NCBI RefSeq assembly: GCF_003173715.1
Contig: NZ_CP029550.1
Span: 6,340,001 to 6,404,000, forward strand
Reading direction: 5' to 3'
Length of the DNA: 64,000 nucleotides
Source: Methylobacterium durans
GTDB lineage: Bacteria > Pseudomonadota > Alphaproteobacteria > Rhizobiales > Beijerinckiaceae
The position numbers were made by a program, and so were the translations under genes. This document shows, in pieces, positions 10,506 through 19,532 of this stretch; position 1 is the first letter of the stretch, and every line of letters starts with the position of its first letter. The notes beneath the pieces are model-generated. The model was given only the letters and a program-made list of their open reading frames with translations, did no database searches and had not been told where the DNA came from.

Positions 10506-10934
10506 GGTGTCTCCTGCTCCGTCGGGCCCGACCGGTCTGAGCCGCGCTGAGAAACGACAGGCGGGGCGTGGCGGTTGCAGAGCCCTCGCACGCGCGGTCG
10601 ATACGCGGCCTCGCGGCGCGATTCCGGCCGCGGGCCGATGCGGCGCGCGGGCCCGTCCGGAGCCTTCATCCTTACGGACGAGCGGCCAAACCTGAATATT
10701 GATTCAGTATTACCCGGCGCGGCTACACCGTTTGATTGGTCGAGTTTCATTCAGCCCTGGTTTATCCTGCGCCGAATAGGCTGAGCGTCCTGTGAGAGCG
10801 CGACGCCGAGGGAGGTCCGTCGCATCCGGCCGGGCTGCCGCGACCCGCATCCGCGGCCCCGCCATGTGAACCAGCGCACAGCCTCCGGCGCCGCATCGCG
10901 CTCTAGTCGTCTCTCACCAAGGAGGGTGACCACC
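10506..10934. other. gene-poor 429-base stretch with AT-rich patch
   Basis: No convincing coding frame is seen. The section 10685-10790 is clearly more AT-rich than its surroundings and holds the inverted repeat TGAAT-ATTG-ATTCA at 10693-10706, so it is probably a promoter or operator region serving 10266-10505 (leftward) and/or 10935-11129 (rightward). Confidence 0.4.
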
Positions 10935-11129
10935 ATGTCGGACGCTCACGAGCAGCTCGTCGCGGCACTGCGGACGATCGTCGCCGAGGGCGAGGACCCT
11001 TGGACCATCATCGATCACGCGATGGAGGACGTGGAGCGGGCGCAAGGCCCCTCTCCCGCGTCCGCCGAGGAGGCGCCGGGCCCCTACGCGCCGAATCCGC
11101 TCTCGATCTACGCCGAGCGGTTGCACTGA
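10935..11129 (+). CDS. small acidic protein of unknown function
   Basis: A 64-residue acidic protein (MSDAHEQLVAALRTIV...), probably helical in its first half with a Pro-rich linker and a C-terminal NPLSIYAERLH. It has no signal peptide and no recognised domain. The start at 10935 is supported by an unusually strong ribosome site, AAGGAGGGTGA, and the frame has sensible codon use. It lies just before the convergent nsrR gene. Confidence 0.6.
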   Translation: MSDAHEQLVAALRTIVAEGEDPWTIIDHAMEDVERAQGPSPASAEEAPGPYAPNPLSIYAERLH

Positions 11130-11152
11130 CGCCCCGTCCGCACCGGGTCGGG

Positions 11153-11626
11153 CTAGGCTGAGGCCACCTGTCCCGCCGCCCCGGGCGACGGAACCGGAAG
11201 CCCGAGCAGCCCCGCGATCTCGATGCCCTCGGCGCCTCCGAGGAGGTCCGCCAGCGTGTAGCGGTCGAGGACCGCGAGGAAGGCGGCCAGCGCCTCGCCC
11301 AGCGCCCGACGAAGCCGGCACGGCGCCGTGATCGCGCAGGCGCCGCTCGCGAAGCACTCCACCAGCGCCAAGTCGTCCTCGGTCTGGCGCACCACGGCGC
11401 CGACGACGATCTCGGCCGGCGGCTTCGCGAGGCGCAGGCCACCGCCGCGGCCCCGGATCGTCCGGATCAGCCCCAGGCGCCCGAGCTGATGCACCACCTT
11501 CGTCAGGTGGTTCTCCGAGATGCCGTAGGCGCGCGCGATCTCGGCGATCGAACTCTGCCGGGGTTCCTGCAGGCCGACATAGATCAGCGTCCGCAGGGCG
11601 TAGTCGGTGTAGCGGGTCAGGCGCAT
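11153..11626 (-). CDS. nsrR: Rrf2-family nitric-oxide-sensing repressor NsrR
   Basis: An Fe-S cluster transcriptional repressor of NO-detoxification genes. The 157-residue protein begins MRLTRYTDYALR, has a winged-helix recognition segment (SENHLTKVVHQLG, about residues 37-50), the family's GRGGG wing, and three cluster-binding cysteines C91, C97 and C103. It is divergent from hmp, with NsrR-type operators between the two starts, so self-regulation together with hmp is expected. The longer upstream frame would run through the operator and is not used. Confidence 0.9.
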   Translation of the reverse strand: MRLTRYTDYALRTLIYVGLQEPRQSSIAEIARAYGISENHLTKVVHQLGRLGLIRTIRGRGGGLRLAKPPAEIVVGAVVRQTEDDLALVECFASGACAITAPCRLRRALGEALAAFLAVLDRYTLADLLGGAEGIEIAGLLGLPVPSPGAAGQVASA

Positions 11627-11645
11627 GAAAACTCCGTGGGCCTTT

Positions 11646-11668
11646 AAGGTACTTTCTGGTTGCACCTT
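11646..11668. promoter_or_regulatory. second, degenerate NsrR-like site
   Basis: AAGGTACTTTC-T-GGTTGCACCTT: the outer arms AAGGT and ACCTT pair, the inner positions only partly. It begins 20 bases upstream of the nsrR start codon and parallels the perfect site at 11686. Confidence 0.5.
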
Positions 11669-11685
11669 TTCAAAGGCCGACCTAA

Positions 11686-11708
11686 AAGGTGCATGAAAGA
11701 TGCACCTT
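11686..11708. promoter_or_regulatory. NsrR operator in the nsrR-hmp intergenic region
   Basis: A 23-bp dyad made of AAGGTGCAT and ATGCACCTT around a 5-base centre. It matches the known NsrR consensus layout (11-1-11 with AAGNTGCAT half-sites). It ends 12 bases before the hmp start, so bound repressor would block hmp expression until NO damages the cluster. Confidence 0.8.
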
Positions 11709-11720
11709 TGAGAGACGCCC

Positions 11721-12961
11721 ATGCCGACCCCCCTCTCCGCCGATGCGATCGCCCTCGTCAAAGCCACCGTCCCGGCCCTCGAGGCGCACGGCCTCGCGAT
11801 CACCCGGCGCATGTACGAGCGCCTGTTCGAGAACGCCGAGATCCGCGACCTCTTCAACCAGTCGCATCACGGCGAGACCGGCTCGCAGCCGAAGGCGCTC
11901 GCCCAGGCCGTGCTGGCCTACGCCCGCAATATCGACAATCTCGGGGTGCTGGGCGGTGCCGTCGAGCGGATCGCGCAGAAGCACGTCGCGCTCAACATCC
12001 TGCCGGAGCACTATCCTCACGTGGCCGAGGCCCTCCTCGGCGCGATCCAGGACGTGCTCGGCGCGGCGGCGACGCCCGAGATCTGCGCCGCCTGGGGCGA
12101 GGCGTACTGGTTCCTGGCCGAGCTGCTGATCGGGCGCGAGGCCGCGATCTACCGGGATCTCGCCGCCAAGCCCGGCGGCTGGAACGGCTGGCGCGACTTC
12201 GTGGTGGAGAGCGTCACGCCGGAGAGCGAGACGATCCGCTCCTTCGTCCTGGTCCCGGCCGACGGCCGCCCGGTCCTGCGCCACGAGCCGGGCCAGTATC
12301 TCGGCTTCCTCCTGGACCTGCCGGGGCACGGCGTCCTCAAGCGGAACTACTCGATCTCCTGCGCGCCGAACGACCGGGCCTACCGCATCACCGTCAAGCG
12401 CGAGGGCAGTGCGGAGCAGCCGGCCGGCCTCGTCTCGAACTGGCTGCACGACTGCGCGGGCCCCGGTACCCGCCTGAAGGCGGCGCCGCCGGCGGGCGAT
12501 TTCTTCCTCGACCGGCAGACCGGCGACCCGGTGGTCCTCGTCAGCGGCGGCGTCGGGCTGACGCCGATGATGAGCATGCTGGAGACCATCGCCGAGGCGA
12601 GCCCCGACCGGCCGACCTGGTTCGTCCACGGGGCCCTGAACGGCCGCGTGCACGCCATGCGCGACCATGCCCGGGCCCTCGCGGCGAGCAACGAGAACCT
12701 GCGCCTGCGCACCTTCTACGCCGAGCCGGAGGCGCTGGACCGGCCGGGCGAGCATTACGACGCCCCGGCCTGATCACGGCGGAGTGGCTCGTGACGGCGA
12801 CGCCGCACGAGCGCGCGACCTACTACCTGTGCGGGCCGAAGCCCTTCCTGAGCGCGCTCGTGGGCGGGCTCCTGCGGAGCGGCGTCCCGGCCGAGCGGGT
12901 GCGGTTCGAGTTCTTCGGTCCGGCCGACGAACTGATCGCGGAGCCGAAGCAAGCCGCCTGA
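11721..12961 (+). CDS. hmp: flavohemoprotein, nitric oxide dioxygenase (one frameshift)
   Basis: It oxidises NO to nitrate using O2 and NAD(P)H. Order: globin domain (residues 1 to about 135, proximal histidine H88 in AQKHVALNI, distal-side Y32), FAD-binding domain (RNYSIS), and NAD domain (VLVSGGVGLTPMMS, then YYLCGPKPFL near the end). The frame shifts in the CCCCGG run 12763-12768; one added base restores AEWL...CGPKPF and gives 413 residues, against 396 in E. coli. NsrR sites precede the gene. Whether the break is real or a sequencing slip decides whether the NAD domain is made. Confidence 0.9.
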
Positions 12962-12978
12962 GCGGGCCGGCGGCGCCC

Positions 12979-14094
12979 TCAGGCGAAGTGCTTCGAGAGC
13001 TTCAGCCCCTGCGCCTGGTAGTTCGAGCCGGCGCCCGCGCCGTAGAGCGTCGCGGGCACCTCGGCCATGCGCTCGTAGACGAGGCGGCCGACGATCTGGC
13101 CGTCCTCCAAGAGGAACGGCACGTCGCGGGAGCGCACCTCCAGCACCGCCCGGGCCCCCGCCCCGCCGGCTTCCGCGTAGCCGAAGCCGGGATCGAAGAA
13201 GCCCGCGTAATGGACCCGGAACTCGCCGACGAGGGGGTCGAAGGGCACCATCTCGGCGGCGTGGTCGGGGGGCACCACGACGGATTCCTTCGAGGCCAGG
13301 ATGTAGAACTGGCCGGGATCGAGGATCAGCATGCCGGAGCCGTCCGCCGCGAGCGGCTCCCAGAAATCCGCGGTCCGGTGCCGGCCCGGCGCGTCGACGT
13401 CGACGAGGCCGGTATGGCGCTTGGCCCGGTAGCCGATCAGCCCGTCGAATCCTGCGAGGTCGACGGAGACCGCCACGCCCCCCTGGAAGGAGGGGCTCGC
13501 CGCGGTGACGAGCGGGGTGCGGGCGTGAAGCTCGGCGAGCTCGGCCTCGCGCAGGCGCACCTCGCCGCGGCGGAAGCGGATCTGCGAGAGGCGTGAGCCC
13601 GTGCGCACGAGGACCGGGAAGGTGCGCGGCGAGATCTCGGCGTAGAGCGGGCCGGCATAGCCCGCCTCCACCTGGTCGAAGGCCGTCGCGTGGTCGGTGA
13701 TGACGCGGGTGAAGACGTCGATGCGGCCCGTCGAGCTCTTCGGGTTGGCCCCGGCCGAGAGGTCCGGCGGCAGGGCGAGCGTTTCCTGCAACTCGGCGAT
13801 GTAGACGCAGCCCGTCTCCAGCACCGCGCCCTCCCTGAGGTCGATCGCGTGGAAGGAGAAGTCCCGGACGCAGTCCGACACGCTGCGGCGGCCGCCCGGC
13901 AGGAAGCTCGTGCGCACCCGGAAGGCGCGGGCCCCGAGGCGGAGATCGAGGCTCGCGGGCTGGATCTGGTCGGGCGCGTAGGGGCTCGCCGGGCGGATCC
14001 CGCCCTGCTCCGTCAGCGCCGCGATCTGGCGCGCCGAGAGGATGCCCTCGCGGAGGATCTCGCCGGCGGCCTCCCCCGTCGTGTTTCTCGTCAC
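12979..14094 (-). CDS. dcd: dCTP deaminase, long form
   Basis: It deaminates dCTP to dUTP for thymidylate synthesis. The 371-residue protein is the long, two-repeat form typical of alphaproteobacteria, about twice the E. coli length. Visible features are the QPASLDLRLG motif, NPKSSTGRID in the first half, and a second dUTPase-like fold with GLVDVD and the C-terminal SNYQAQGLKLSKHF. The GTG start at 14094 (VTRNTTGEAAG) is chosen because upstream sequence in frame is unrelated, low-complexity translation. It converges on hmp with a 17-base gap. Confidence 0.88.
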   Translation of the reverse strand: MTRNTTGEAAGEILREGILSARQIAALTEQGGIRPASPYAPDQIQPASLDLRLGARAFRVRTSFLPGGRRSVSDCVRDFSFHAIDLREGAVLETGCVYIAELQETLALPPDLSAGANPKSSTGRIDVFTRVITDHATAFDQVEAGYAGPLYAEISPRTFPVLVRTGSRLSQIRFRRGEVRLREAELAELHARTPLVTAASPSFQGGVAVSVDLAGFDGLIGYRAKRHTGLVDVDAPGRHRTADFWEPLAADGSGMLILDPGQFYILASKESVVVPPDHAAEMVPFDPLVGEFRVHYAGFFDPGFGYAEAGGAGARAVLEVRSRDVPFLLEDGQIVGRLVYERMAEVPATLYGAGAGSNYQAQGLKLSKHFA

Positions 14095-14150
14095 CGCGCG
14101 CCTGTCCCGTTCCACGAAACGCCTGCTCCTCCGGTTGTCCCGCCGTTGCC

Positions 14151-14621
14151 CTAAGGGCGCGTTAAATCCAGCTCGTCGCGCGTGACACGCAGGACGATCC
14201 GGGCGAGGGCGAGCCGGGCGCAGGCGCCGATCGCCACGAGCCCCGCGAGCAGGCTGCCGAGCAGGGGAAACGCGTCGGGCCGCACGAGGAGGGCCACGCC
14301 GAGGATGAGCGTCCCGCAGGCGAGGCCGGGGCCGGAGCCGAGGCCGAGGACCAGGGATGGCAGCCCGAGCGAGGGGCCTCGCAGCCGCGCCGCGAGCGCG
14401 CCGTCGCGGCCGGCCCTGGCGGCGGCGAGCCGGCCCGCGGCGTCGAGGACGAGGCTCGCCAGAAGCGCCGCCGCCGCCCAGCCGTTCGCCTCCGGCGCGT
14501 GCCAGCCGAGCGCCAGGGCGAGGCCCGCGAGGCCGACGCGGACGGCCCCGTCGCGGAGGCCCGACCGGTGCCTCGACGTCCACGCGAGCGGCCCACGATG
14601 CTGCAGGGTCTTCCCGGCCAT
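14151..14621 (-). CDS. small multi-pass membrane protein, unknown
   Basis: A 156-residue protein starting [10 protein letters not shown], with four probable membrane segments (around [50 protein letters not shown]) and short basic loops. I do not recognise a family. It is divergent from apaG. The start at 14621 is preferred over upstream starts, which would overlap the apaG start. Confidence 0.5.
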   Translation of the reverse strand: MAGKTLQHRGPLAWTSRHRSGLRDGAVRVGLAGLALALGWHAPEANGWAAAALLASLVLDAAGRLAAARAGRDGALAARLRGPSLGLPSLVLGLGSGPGLACGTLILGVALLVRPDAFPLLGSLLAGLVAIGACARLALARIVLRVTRDELDLTRP

Positions 14622-14784
14622 GCGGCCCCGATCCCTTGAAAGCGCCGCGCCCGGCGCGACGTACTCCGCCGTGATTGACGGCGTTTTCGCCGCCACGTAC
14701 CACGGCGCTCCGAGGCTGTCGCGGTGCTTCGCCGACGATGCGGGGCGCGAGGCTTGGGCTCGGCCAGGGAGGCAGGTCCGGACC

Positions 14785-15177
14785 ATGTACAAGGCCGAGA
14801 CGCGCGGAATCAGCGTGACCGTGATGCCCCGCTTCGTCGAGGAGGAATCCTCGCCGGGCGAGAGCCGGTACTTCTTCGCCTACACGGTCGAGATCGTGAA
14901 CAACGGCTCGGAGCAGGTGCAGCTCCGCTCCCGCCACTGGCGCATCATCGACGGGCACGGCGCCTGCCAGGAGGTGCGCGGCGCGGGCGTCGTCGGCAAG
15001 CAGCCGGTGCTGGAGCCCGGCGAGTCCTTCAGCTACACCAGCGGCTGCCCCCTCACGACGCCGGACGGGCTGATGGCCGGCAGCTACACGATGGCGACGG
15101 TGGCCGGCGAGAGCTTCGAGGCCGAGATCCCCGCCTTCTCCCTCGACAGCCCGCACGTCCGCCGCAGCCTGCATTGA
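14785..15177 (+). CDS. apaG: ApaG domain protein
   Basis: A 130-residue single-domain protein matching ApaG (DUF525), a fibronectin-III-like fold linked in enterobacteria to Co2+/Mg2+ resistance and Ap4A metabolism; its biochemical role is unsettled. Family signatures are [17 protein letters not shown], the [14 protein letters not shown] loop and [11 protein letters not shown] at 14785. It precedes argE by 49 bases. Confidence 0.93.
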   Translation: MYKAETRGISVTVMPRFVEEESSPGESRYFFAYTVEIVNNGSEQVQLRSRHWRIIDGHGACQEVRGAGVVGKQPVLEPGESFSYTSGCPLTTPDGLMAGSYTMATVAGESFEAEIPAFSLDSPHVRRSLH

Positions 15178-15226
15178 GGGCCGGGCGCCGGGGACGGCGC
15201 CCGCGACCTCGAAAGGATGCCAAGCG

Positions 15227-16420
15227 ATGCCGGGAAACCGGATGCCGGGACAGCCGGAGCAGATGACCCCGCTCGCGATCCTGGAGCGCCTCGTTTCCTT
15301 CGACACCGAGAGCTCCAAGCCGAACCTCGCGGTGATCGACTGGATCGCGGCCTATCTCGATGGCCTCGGCGTCGGGAGCCTCAGGGTGCCGAACGCGGCC
15401 GGCGACAAGGCGGCGCTCTTCGCCACGATCGGCCCGGCGCGGGACGGAGGCGTCGTGCTCTCGGGCCACACCGACGTGGTGCCGGTGACGGGCCAGAGCT
15501 GGACCTCCGACCCCTTCACCCTGCGGGTGGCGGACGGGCGCGCCTACGGCCGCGGCGCCGTCGACATGAAGGGCTTCCTCGCGCTGGCGCTCGCCGCCGT
15601 GCCGGACTTCCTCGCGGCGGATCTGAGGCGCCCGATCCATCTCCTGTTCTCCTACGACGAGGAGACGACCTGCCTCGGCGTCGCAGACACGATCGCCCGC
15701 TTCGGCGCCGACCTGCCGTGGCCCGGTTCCGTCATCGTCGGCGAGCCGACCGATCTCGAAGTGGCCGACGCCCACAAGAGCATCGTCACCTACCTCACCA
15801 CGGTGCACGGGCACGAGGCGCACTCGGCCAAGCCCATGCTCGGCGCCAACGCCGTGATGGCGGCTGCCGATCTCGTCTCGGAATTGAACCGCATCGCCGA
15901 CCTGATGGTCGCCCGCGGCGACCCGTCCGGCCGCTTCGACCCGCCGGCGACGACCGTGCATGTCGGCACCATCCAGGGCGGCACCGCCCGCAACATCCTG
16001 CCGAAGGTCTGTACCTTCCACTGGGAGTTCCGCGGCCTGCCGGGCCTCGACATGGCCGAGATCCCGGACCTGTTCTCCGCCAAGGTCGAGGCGGTGACCC
16101 GCGAGCGGCTGAACCGCTACGGCGATTACGGCTCGATCGAGACCCTGGAGGAGGTCTCTGTGCCGGGGCTCAAGCCGGATCCCGGCTCCGAGGCCGAGCG
16201 GCTGGCCCTGCGGGTCGCCGGGCGCAACCGCACCATCACGGTGCCCTATGCGACCGAGGCCGGCCGCTTCCAGGTCGCCGGGATCCCGACGATCGTGTGC
16301 GGACCGGGCTCGATCGACCAAGCGCACCAGCCGGACGAGTACATCACCCTGGAGGCGCTGGAGGACGGGGCGGCCTTCATGCGCCGCCTGGGCCGGGCCT
16401 GCGCGGAGGAGACGGCGTGA
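15227..16420 (+). CDS. argE: acetylornithine deacetylase
   Basis: An M20-family zinc hydrolase releasing ornithine from N-acetylornithine in arginine synthesis. In 397 residues it has the metal-binding motifs LSGHTDVVPV (about residue 83), YGRGAVDMKG (about residue 106) and SYDEETTCLG (about residue 144), with a terminal ATEAGRFQ and a histidine near the end. It lies near argF and argD (19533-21760), though not in one operon. The stop codon overlaps the next gene's GTG start (GTGA), so the acetyltransferase is translationally coupled. Succinyl-diaminopimelate desuccinylase is the main alternative; the motifs favour ArgE. Confidence 0.88.
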   Translation: MPGNRMPGQPEQMTPLAILERLVSFDTESSKPNLAVIDWIAAYLDGLGVGSLRVPNAAGDKAALFATIGPARDGGVVLSGHTDVVPVTGQSWTSDPFTLRVADGRAYGRGAVDMKGFLALALAAVPDFLAADLRRPIHLLFSYDEETTCLGVADTIARFGADLPWPGSVIVGEPTDLEVADAHKSIVTYLTTVHGHEAHSAKPMLGANAVMAAADLVSELNRIADLMVARGDPSGRFDPPATTVHVGTIQGGTARNILPKVCTFHWEFRGLPGLDMAEIPDLFSAKVEAVTRERLNRYGDYGSIETLEEVSVPGLKPDPGSEAERLALRVAGRNRTITVPYATEAGRFQVAGIPTIVCGPGSIDQAHQPDEYITLEALEDGAAFMRRLGRACAEETA

Positions 16421-16986
16421 GCGGGGCGCCGGAGCCGGGCCGGGTCAAGCTGCGGCCGCTCGAGCGCGAGGACCTGCTCTTCGTGCATCAGCTCAACAAC
16501 AACGACAGCATCATGCGCTACTGGTTCGAGGAGGCCTACGAATCCTTCGCCGAGCTGGCGCAGCTCTACGAGCGCAACATCCACAACCAGACCGAGCGGC
16601 GCTTCATCGTCGCGACCGCGGGCAACGATTCCGCCGGCATGGTCGAGCTCGTCGAGATCAACCACCTGCACCGGCGCTGCGAGTTCCAGATCGCGCTGCA
16701 TCCCGCCTTCCAGGGGCGCGGCTACGCGGGGCAGGCGACCCGGATCGCCATCGACTACGCCTTCAGCGTGCTCAACATCCACAAGCTCTACCTGCATGTC
16801 GACAAGGACAACGCCCGGGCCGTCCGCATCTACGAGCGCTGCGGCTTCCGCCCCGAGGGCGTGCTCCGGGACGAGTTCTTCGTGAACGGGCGATACCGGG
16901 ACGCCATGCGGATGTGCCTGTTCCAGCCCGACTACCTCGCCCAGCGCGGCGGCGGAGACATCGCGGAGCCGGTGCTGAAGGCGTGA
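16417..16986 (+). CDS. GNAT acetyltransferase, SpeG-like (spermidine N-acetyltransferase)
   Basis: A 189-residue GNAT protein beginning at GTG 16417, which overlaps the argE stop. KLRPLEREDL, EINHLHRRCEFQIAL, the acetyl-CoA loop QGRGYAGQAT (about residues 98-107) and HVDKDNARAVRIYERCGF match the SpeG family, which acetylates spermidine and spermine to limit polyamine toxicity. Coupling to argE would link it to the ornithine-polyamine branch. The polyamine substrate is inferred from family resemblance. Confidence 0.78.
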   Translation: MSGAPEPGRVKLRPLEREDLLFVHQLNNNDSIMRYWFEEAYESFAELAQLYERNIHNQTERRFIVATAGNDSAGMVELVEINHLHRRCEFQIALHPAFQGRGYAGQATRIAIDYAFSVLNIHKLYLHVDKDNARAVRIYERCGFRPEGVLRDEFFVNGRYRDAMRMCLFQPDYLAQRGGGDIAEPVLKA

Positions 16987-16991
16987 CCACG

Positions 16992-17018
16992 AAAAAGGGG
17001 CCGGCGAACCGGCCCCTT
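16992..17018 (-). terminator. intrinsic terminator of the SPEY-repeat gene
   Basis: Read on the minus strand, a perfect 10-bp stem AAGGGGCCGG with a 4-base loop is followed directly by a run of five T. It lies 25 bases beyond the stop of 17043-18146. Without a T run on the plus strand, it may still weakly end the converging argE operon. Confidence 0.85.
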
Positions 17019-17042
17019 CCCGCGAACGATGCCTGCGTCGGC

Positions 17043-18146
17043 TCAGTTGCGGCCGCCGCGCTCGCCGCCCGCGCCGCGCTCGCCGCCGGCCGTGCCGCGG
17101 TTGCCGGCGTTCATGCCGCCGCGGTCACCGCCCATCTGGCCGCGCTCGCCGCTCATGCCGCCGCGCTCGGCGCCGCCGCGGTCGGCCGCGTTGCGGACGG
17201 CGGACGGGTCACGCTCGCCCTGGCGCATGTTGCCCTGCTCGCGGCCGCCGCGGTTGGCCTGCTCGTTGCGATTGCCCTCGCCGCGGTTGCCCTCGCCGCC
17301 GCGGAAGCCACGCTCATTGCGCTCCGTGCCGCGCGCGGCGCTGCGCTCCTCCGTGCGGCCGCGGTGCTCGACGGTGCTGCGGTTGCGCTCGCTGAAATTC
17401 GCGTTGACCGTGCCGCCGCGGCGCTCGCTCGTCGAGACCGTCAGGCGACGATACTCGGGCGAGCCGTAGAGCACGCGCTGCCCGCGGACCGTGACGTAGC
17501 GGACGCGGCTCGGGCGCTCGTCGCGGATCGTCACGAGGCGGCGATACTCGGGCGAGCCGTAGATCACCCGCTGGCCGCGGATCGTGACGTAGCGGCGCGG
17601 GCCGCTCTCGCGGCGCTCGACGGTGACGAGGCGGCGATATTCCGGCGAGCCGTAGACGACGCGGCGGCCGCCGATGAACACGAAGCGGCCCTCGCGGCGG
17701 AAGCCGCCCGAGACGCGCTCGGAACGCACGTCGGTGCGGTCGGTGCGGCGGCTCTCGGTCACGCGGTCGCGGCGGCTCTCGCGGACATCGCCGCGCTCGC
17801 TCCCGCGCTCCGCCCGGGCCGAGCGATCGCCGCGCTCGCCGTCCCGGCGCTCGGCGCGATCCGCGCCGCCCTGGCGATCCTGGCGGTCGCCGCGATCCAT
17901 GCCCTCGCGGCCGGCGTTGCGGGCCTGCTGGCCGCCCTCGCGCTGGCCGCCGGCCTCGCGCTGCGCGGATTGCTCGCGCTGGCCGCCCGTCTCCGCGCCG
18001 CGGTTGCCGCCGCGCTCGGCCGACATGCCGGAGCGGGCCGCACCGGCATTGCCGGCGGCGCCCTTGTCCATGTTACCGGCCGCGTTCTGCGCGTAGACGG
18101 ACGTGCTGAACAGCAGAGCCGCCAAACCGACTGCAAACTTCTTCAT
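17043..18146 (-). CDS. secreted Arg/Gly-rich protein with three SPEY repeats
   Basis: A 367-residue exported protein of unknown function. Residues 1-19 form a signal peptide (MKKFAVGLAALLFSTSVYA). Residues 20-150 and 250-367 are low-complexity Arg, Gly, Glu and Asn sequence. Between them lie three 31-residue tandem repeats (about 153-243) with the core RR(V/Q)(V/I/L)YGSPEYRRL, tyrosines at 165, 196 and 227, each preceded by a RYVT(I/V)RGQR-type strand. The repeats look like small beta-hairpins on a very basic, disordered protein that could bind acidic polymers; that is inference. It has its own promoter (an EcfG-like match at 18178-18203) and terminator. Confidence 0.8.
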   Translation of the reverse strand: MKKFAVGLAALLFSTSVYAQNAAGNMDKGAAGNAGAARSGMSAERGGNRGAETGGQREQSAQREAGGQREGGQQARNAGREGMDRGDRQDRQGGADRAERRDGERGDRSARAERGSERGDVRESRRDRVTESRRTDRTDVRSERVSGGFRREGRFVFIGGRRVVYGSPEYRRLVTVERRESGPRRYVTIRGQRVIYGSPEYRRLVTIRDERPSRVRYVTVRGQRVLYGSPEYRRLTVSTSERRGGTVNANFSERNRSTVEHRGRTEERSAARGTERNERGFRGGEGNRGEGNRNEQANRGGREQGNMRQGERDPSAVRNAADRGGAERGGMSGERGQMGGDRGGMNAGNRGTAGGERGAGGERGGRN

Positions 18147-18177
18147 CGCGTGACCTCCGTGACTTTTGACGCTTCGA

Positions 18178-18203
18178 AACGCGTCTCGTCGCGAAAGGGT
18201 TCA
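18178..18203 (-). promoter_or_regulatory. EcfG-like stress promoter, one mismatch
   Basis: On the minus strand TGAAC (18203-18199), a 17-base spacer, and CGTT (18181-18178). The alphaproteobacterial general-stress consensus is GGAAC-N16/17-CGTT, so only the first base differs. It lies 32 bases upstream of the ATG of the SPEY-repeat gene, a normal distance. Confidence 0.5.
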
Positions 18204-18293
18204 ATCGAAGGTTGGCAGTTTTCGCGGGCGAATCATCTGGTCAGAGCTTGGCCGTAACCGCGGCTCAGCTCGACCGTGGGCGCCGGGGCTCGC

Positions 18294-19313
18294 TCAGTGC
18301 TTGGCCCCGGCCGCGATCTCGGCCTCGACCTCGGCCGGGTCCAGATCGTAGCGCCGCGAGCAGAATTCGCAGGTGATGCCGATGCGCCCGTCATCGGCCA
18401 CCATGGCCTGCCGGTCTTCCGGGGAGAACGAGCGGATCATGCCCATCACCCGCTCCGGCGAGCAGCGGCACTGCTCGGAGACGCCCTGTGCCTCGAACAC
18501 CCGCACGCCGCGCTCGTGGAACAGGCGGTAGAGCAGGCGCTCGGAGGAGACCGCCGGGTCCACGAGCTCGTGGTCCTGGATCGTGCCGACGAGGGAGCGC
18601 GCCTCGACCCAGGCATCGTCCTCCGGCGCGCTGCCGGCGTCGAGATGGGCGTGGCCCTCCGGGATGTCGCCCGGCGGCAGGTCGGCGAGGCGGGCCCGGT
18701 CGATCGATTGCGGCAGGAACTGCACGAGGAGGCCGCCCGCCCGGTAGCGGGCCTCGCCGTCCTCGAATTCCTCGGCCACGGCGAGCCGCACCTGCGTCGG
18801 GATCTGCTCGGACTGGCGGAAATACTGGTGGGCCGCTTCCTCGAAGCTCTGGCCCTCCAGCGCCACGACGCCCTGGTAGCGGCTCGCGGCCGAGCCCTGG
18901 TCGATCGTCATGGCGAGGTGCCCCTCGCCGACGAGATCGGCCGTCTTCAGGGGGCCCGTGCCCAGGGCCGCGACGCGCCCGGCATCGAAGCGGGCGGTGG
19001 CGCGGACGCGGTCCGGCGCCTCGAAATCCACCACGATCATCTCGACCGGGCCGTCGGTCTTGGTCTGGAGCTGGAAGCGGCCCTCGAACTTGAGGGACGA
19101 GCCGAGGAGCACGGTGAGCGCCGCCGCCTCGCCGAGGAGGCGCGCCACCGGGTCGGGATAGCCGTGGCGGCGCAGGATGGTGTCGATCGAGGGCCCGAGC
19201 CGGACGGCGCGCCCGCGCACGTCGAGGGCCTCGACGGAGAAGGGCAGCACGGCGTCGTCGTGGCCCTCGCGGCCGTCGGCGGGGGTGGGAGACATTTCGG
19301 TTCCGGCGGTCAT
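18294..19313 (-). CDS. hslO: Hsp33 redox-regulated chaperone
   Basis: A holdase chaperone switched on by oxidative unfolding. The 339-residue protein keeps the zinc-binding cysteines C282, C284, C315 and C318 (CxC-x30-CxxC) at the C-terminal switch. The N-terminal core has HGYPDPVARLLGEAAAL and QTKTDGPVEM as in Hsp33. ATG at 19313. The order argD-argF-hslO on one strand is conserved in Hyphomicrobiales, so it is probably the third gene of the arginine operon, though 219 bases with a repeat hairpin separate it from argF. Confidence 0.95.
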   Translation of the reverse strand: MTAGTEMSPTPADGREGHDDAVLPFSVEALDVRGRAVRLGPSIDTILRRHGYPDPVARLLGEAAALTVLLGSSLKFEGRFQLQTKTDGPVEMIVVDFEAPDRVRATARFDAGRVAALGTGPLKTADLVGEGHLAMTIDQGSAASRYQGVVALEGQSFEEAAHQYFRQSEQIPTQVRLAVAEEFEDGEARYRAGGLLVQFLPQSIDRARLADLPPGDIPEGHAHLDAGSAPEDDAWVEARSLVGTIQDHELVDPAVSSERLLYRLFHERGVRVFEAQGVSEQCRCSPERVMGMIRSFSPEDRQAMVADDGRIGITCEFCSRRYDLDPAEVEAEIAAGAKH

Positions 19314-19380
19314 GGCCTCTCCGCTCTGTGTCGATCCGGGTGCGCTCCCCCCGCATCGGGCGAGAGACCGGCACGGGCCC

Positions 19381-19400
19381 CCTCTCGCGAACGGGAGAGG
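19381..19400. repeat. solo REP-like hairpin, one mismatch
   Basis: CCTCTCGCG-AA-CGGGAGAGG, a diverged copy of the dispersed hairpin, between argF and hslO. It might affect readthrough into hslO. Confidence 0.65.
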
Positions 19401-19532
19401 GGCGCCGTCGCGCCGCCCGCGACCGGTCCGGCCGCGCGCAACCTCGAATCCGTCGCCTGCTGGGGAGGAGCGCGAACGCTCGAACGCCCATATGGTGCGT
19501 CCGCGCCAGCCGCGCCAGCCGCGCAAGCAGCC

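Noticed and set aside
12979..15318. 779-codon extension of the dCTP deaminase frame
   Set aside because: Upstream of GTG 14094 the translation is low complexity and overlaps apaG and the start of argE on the other strand.
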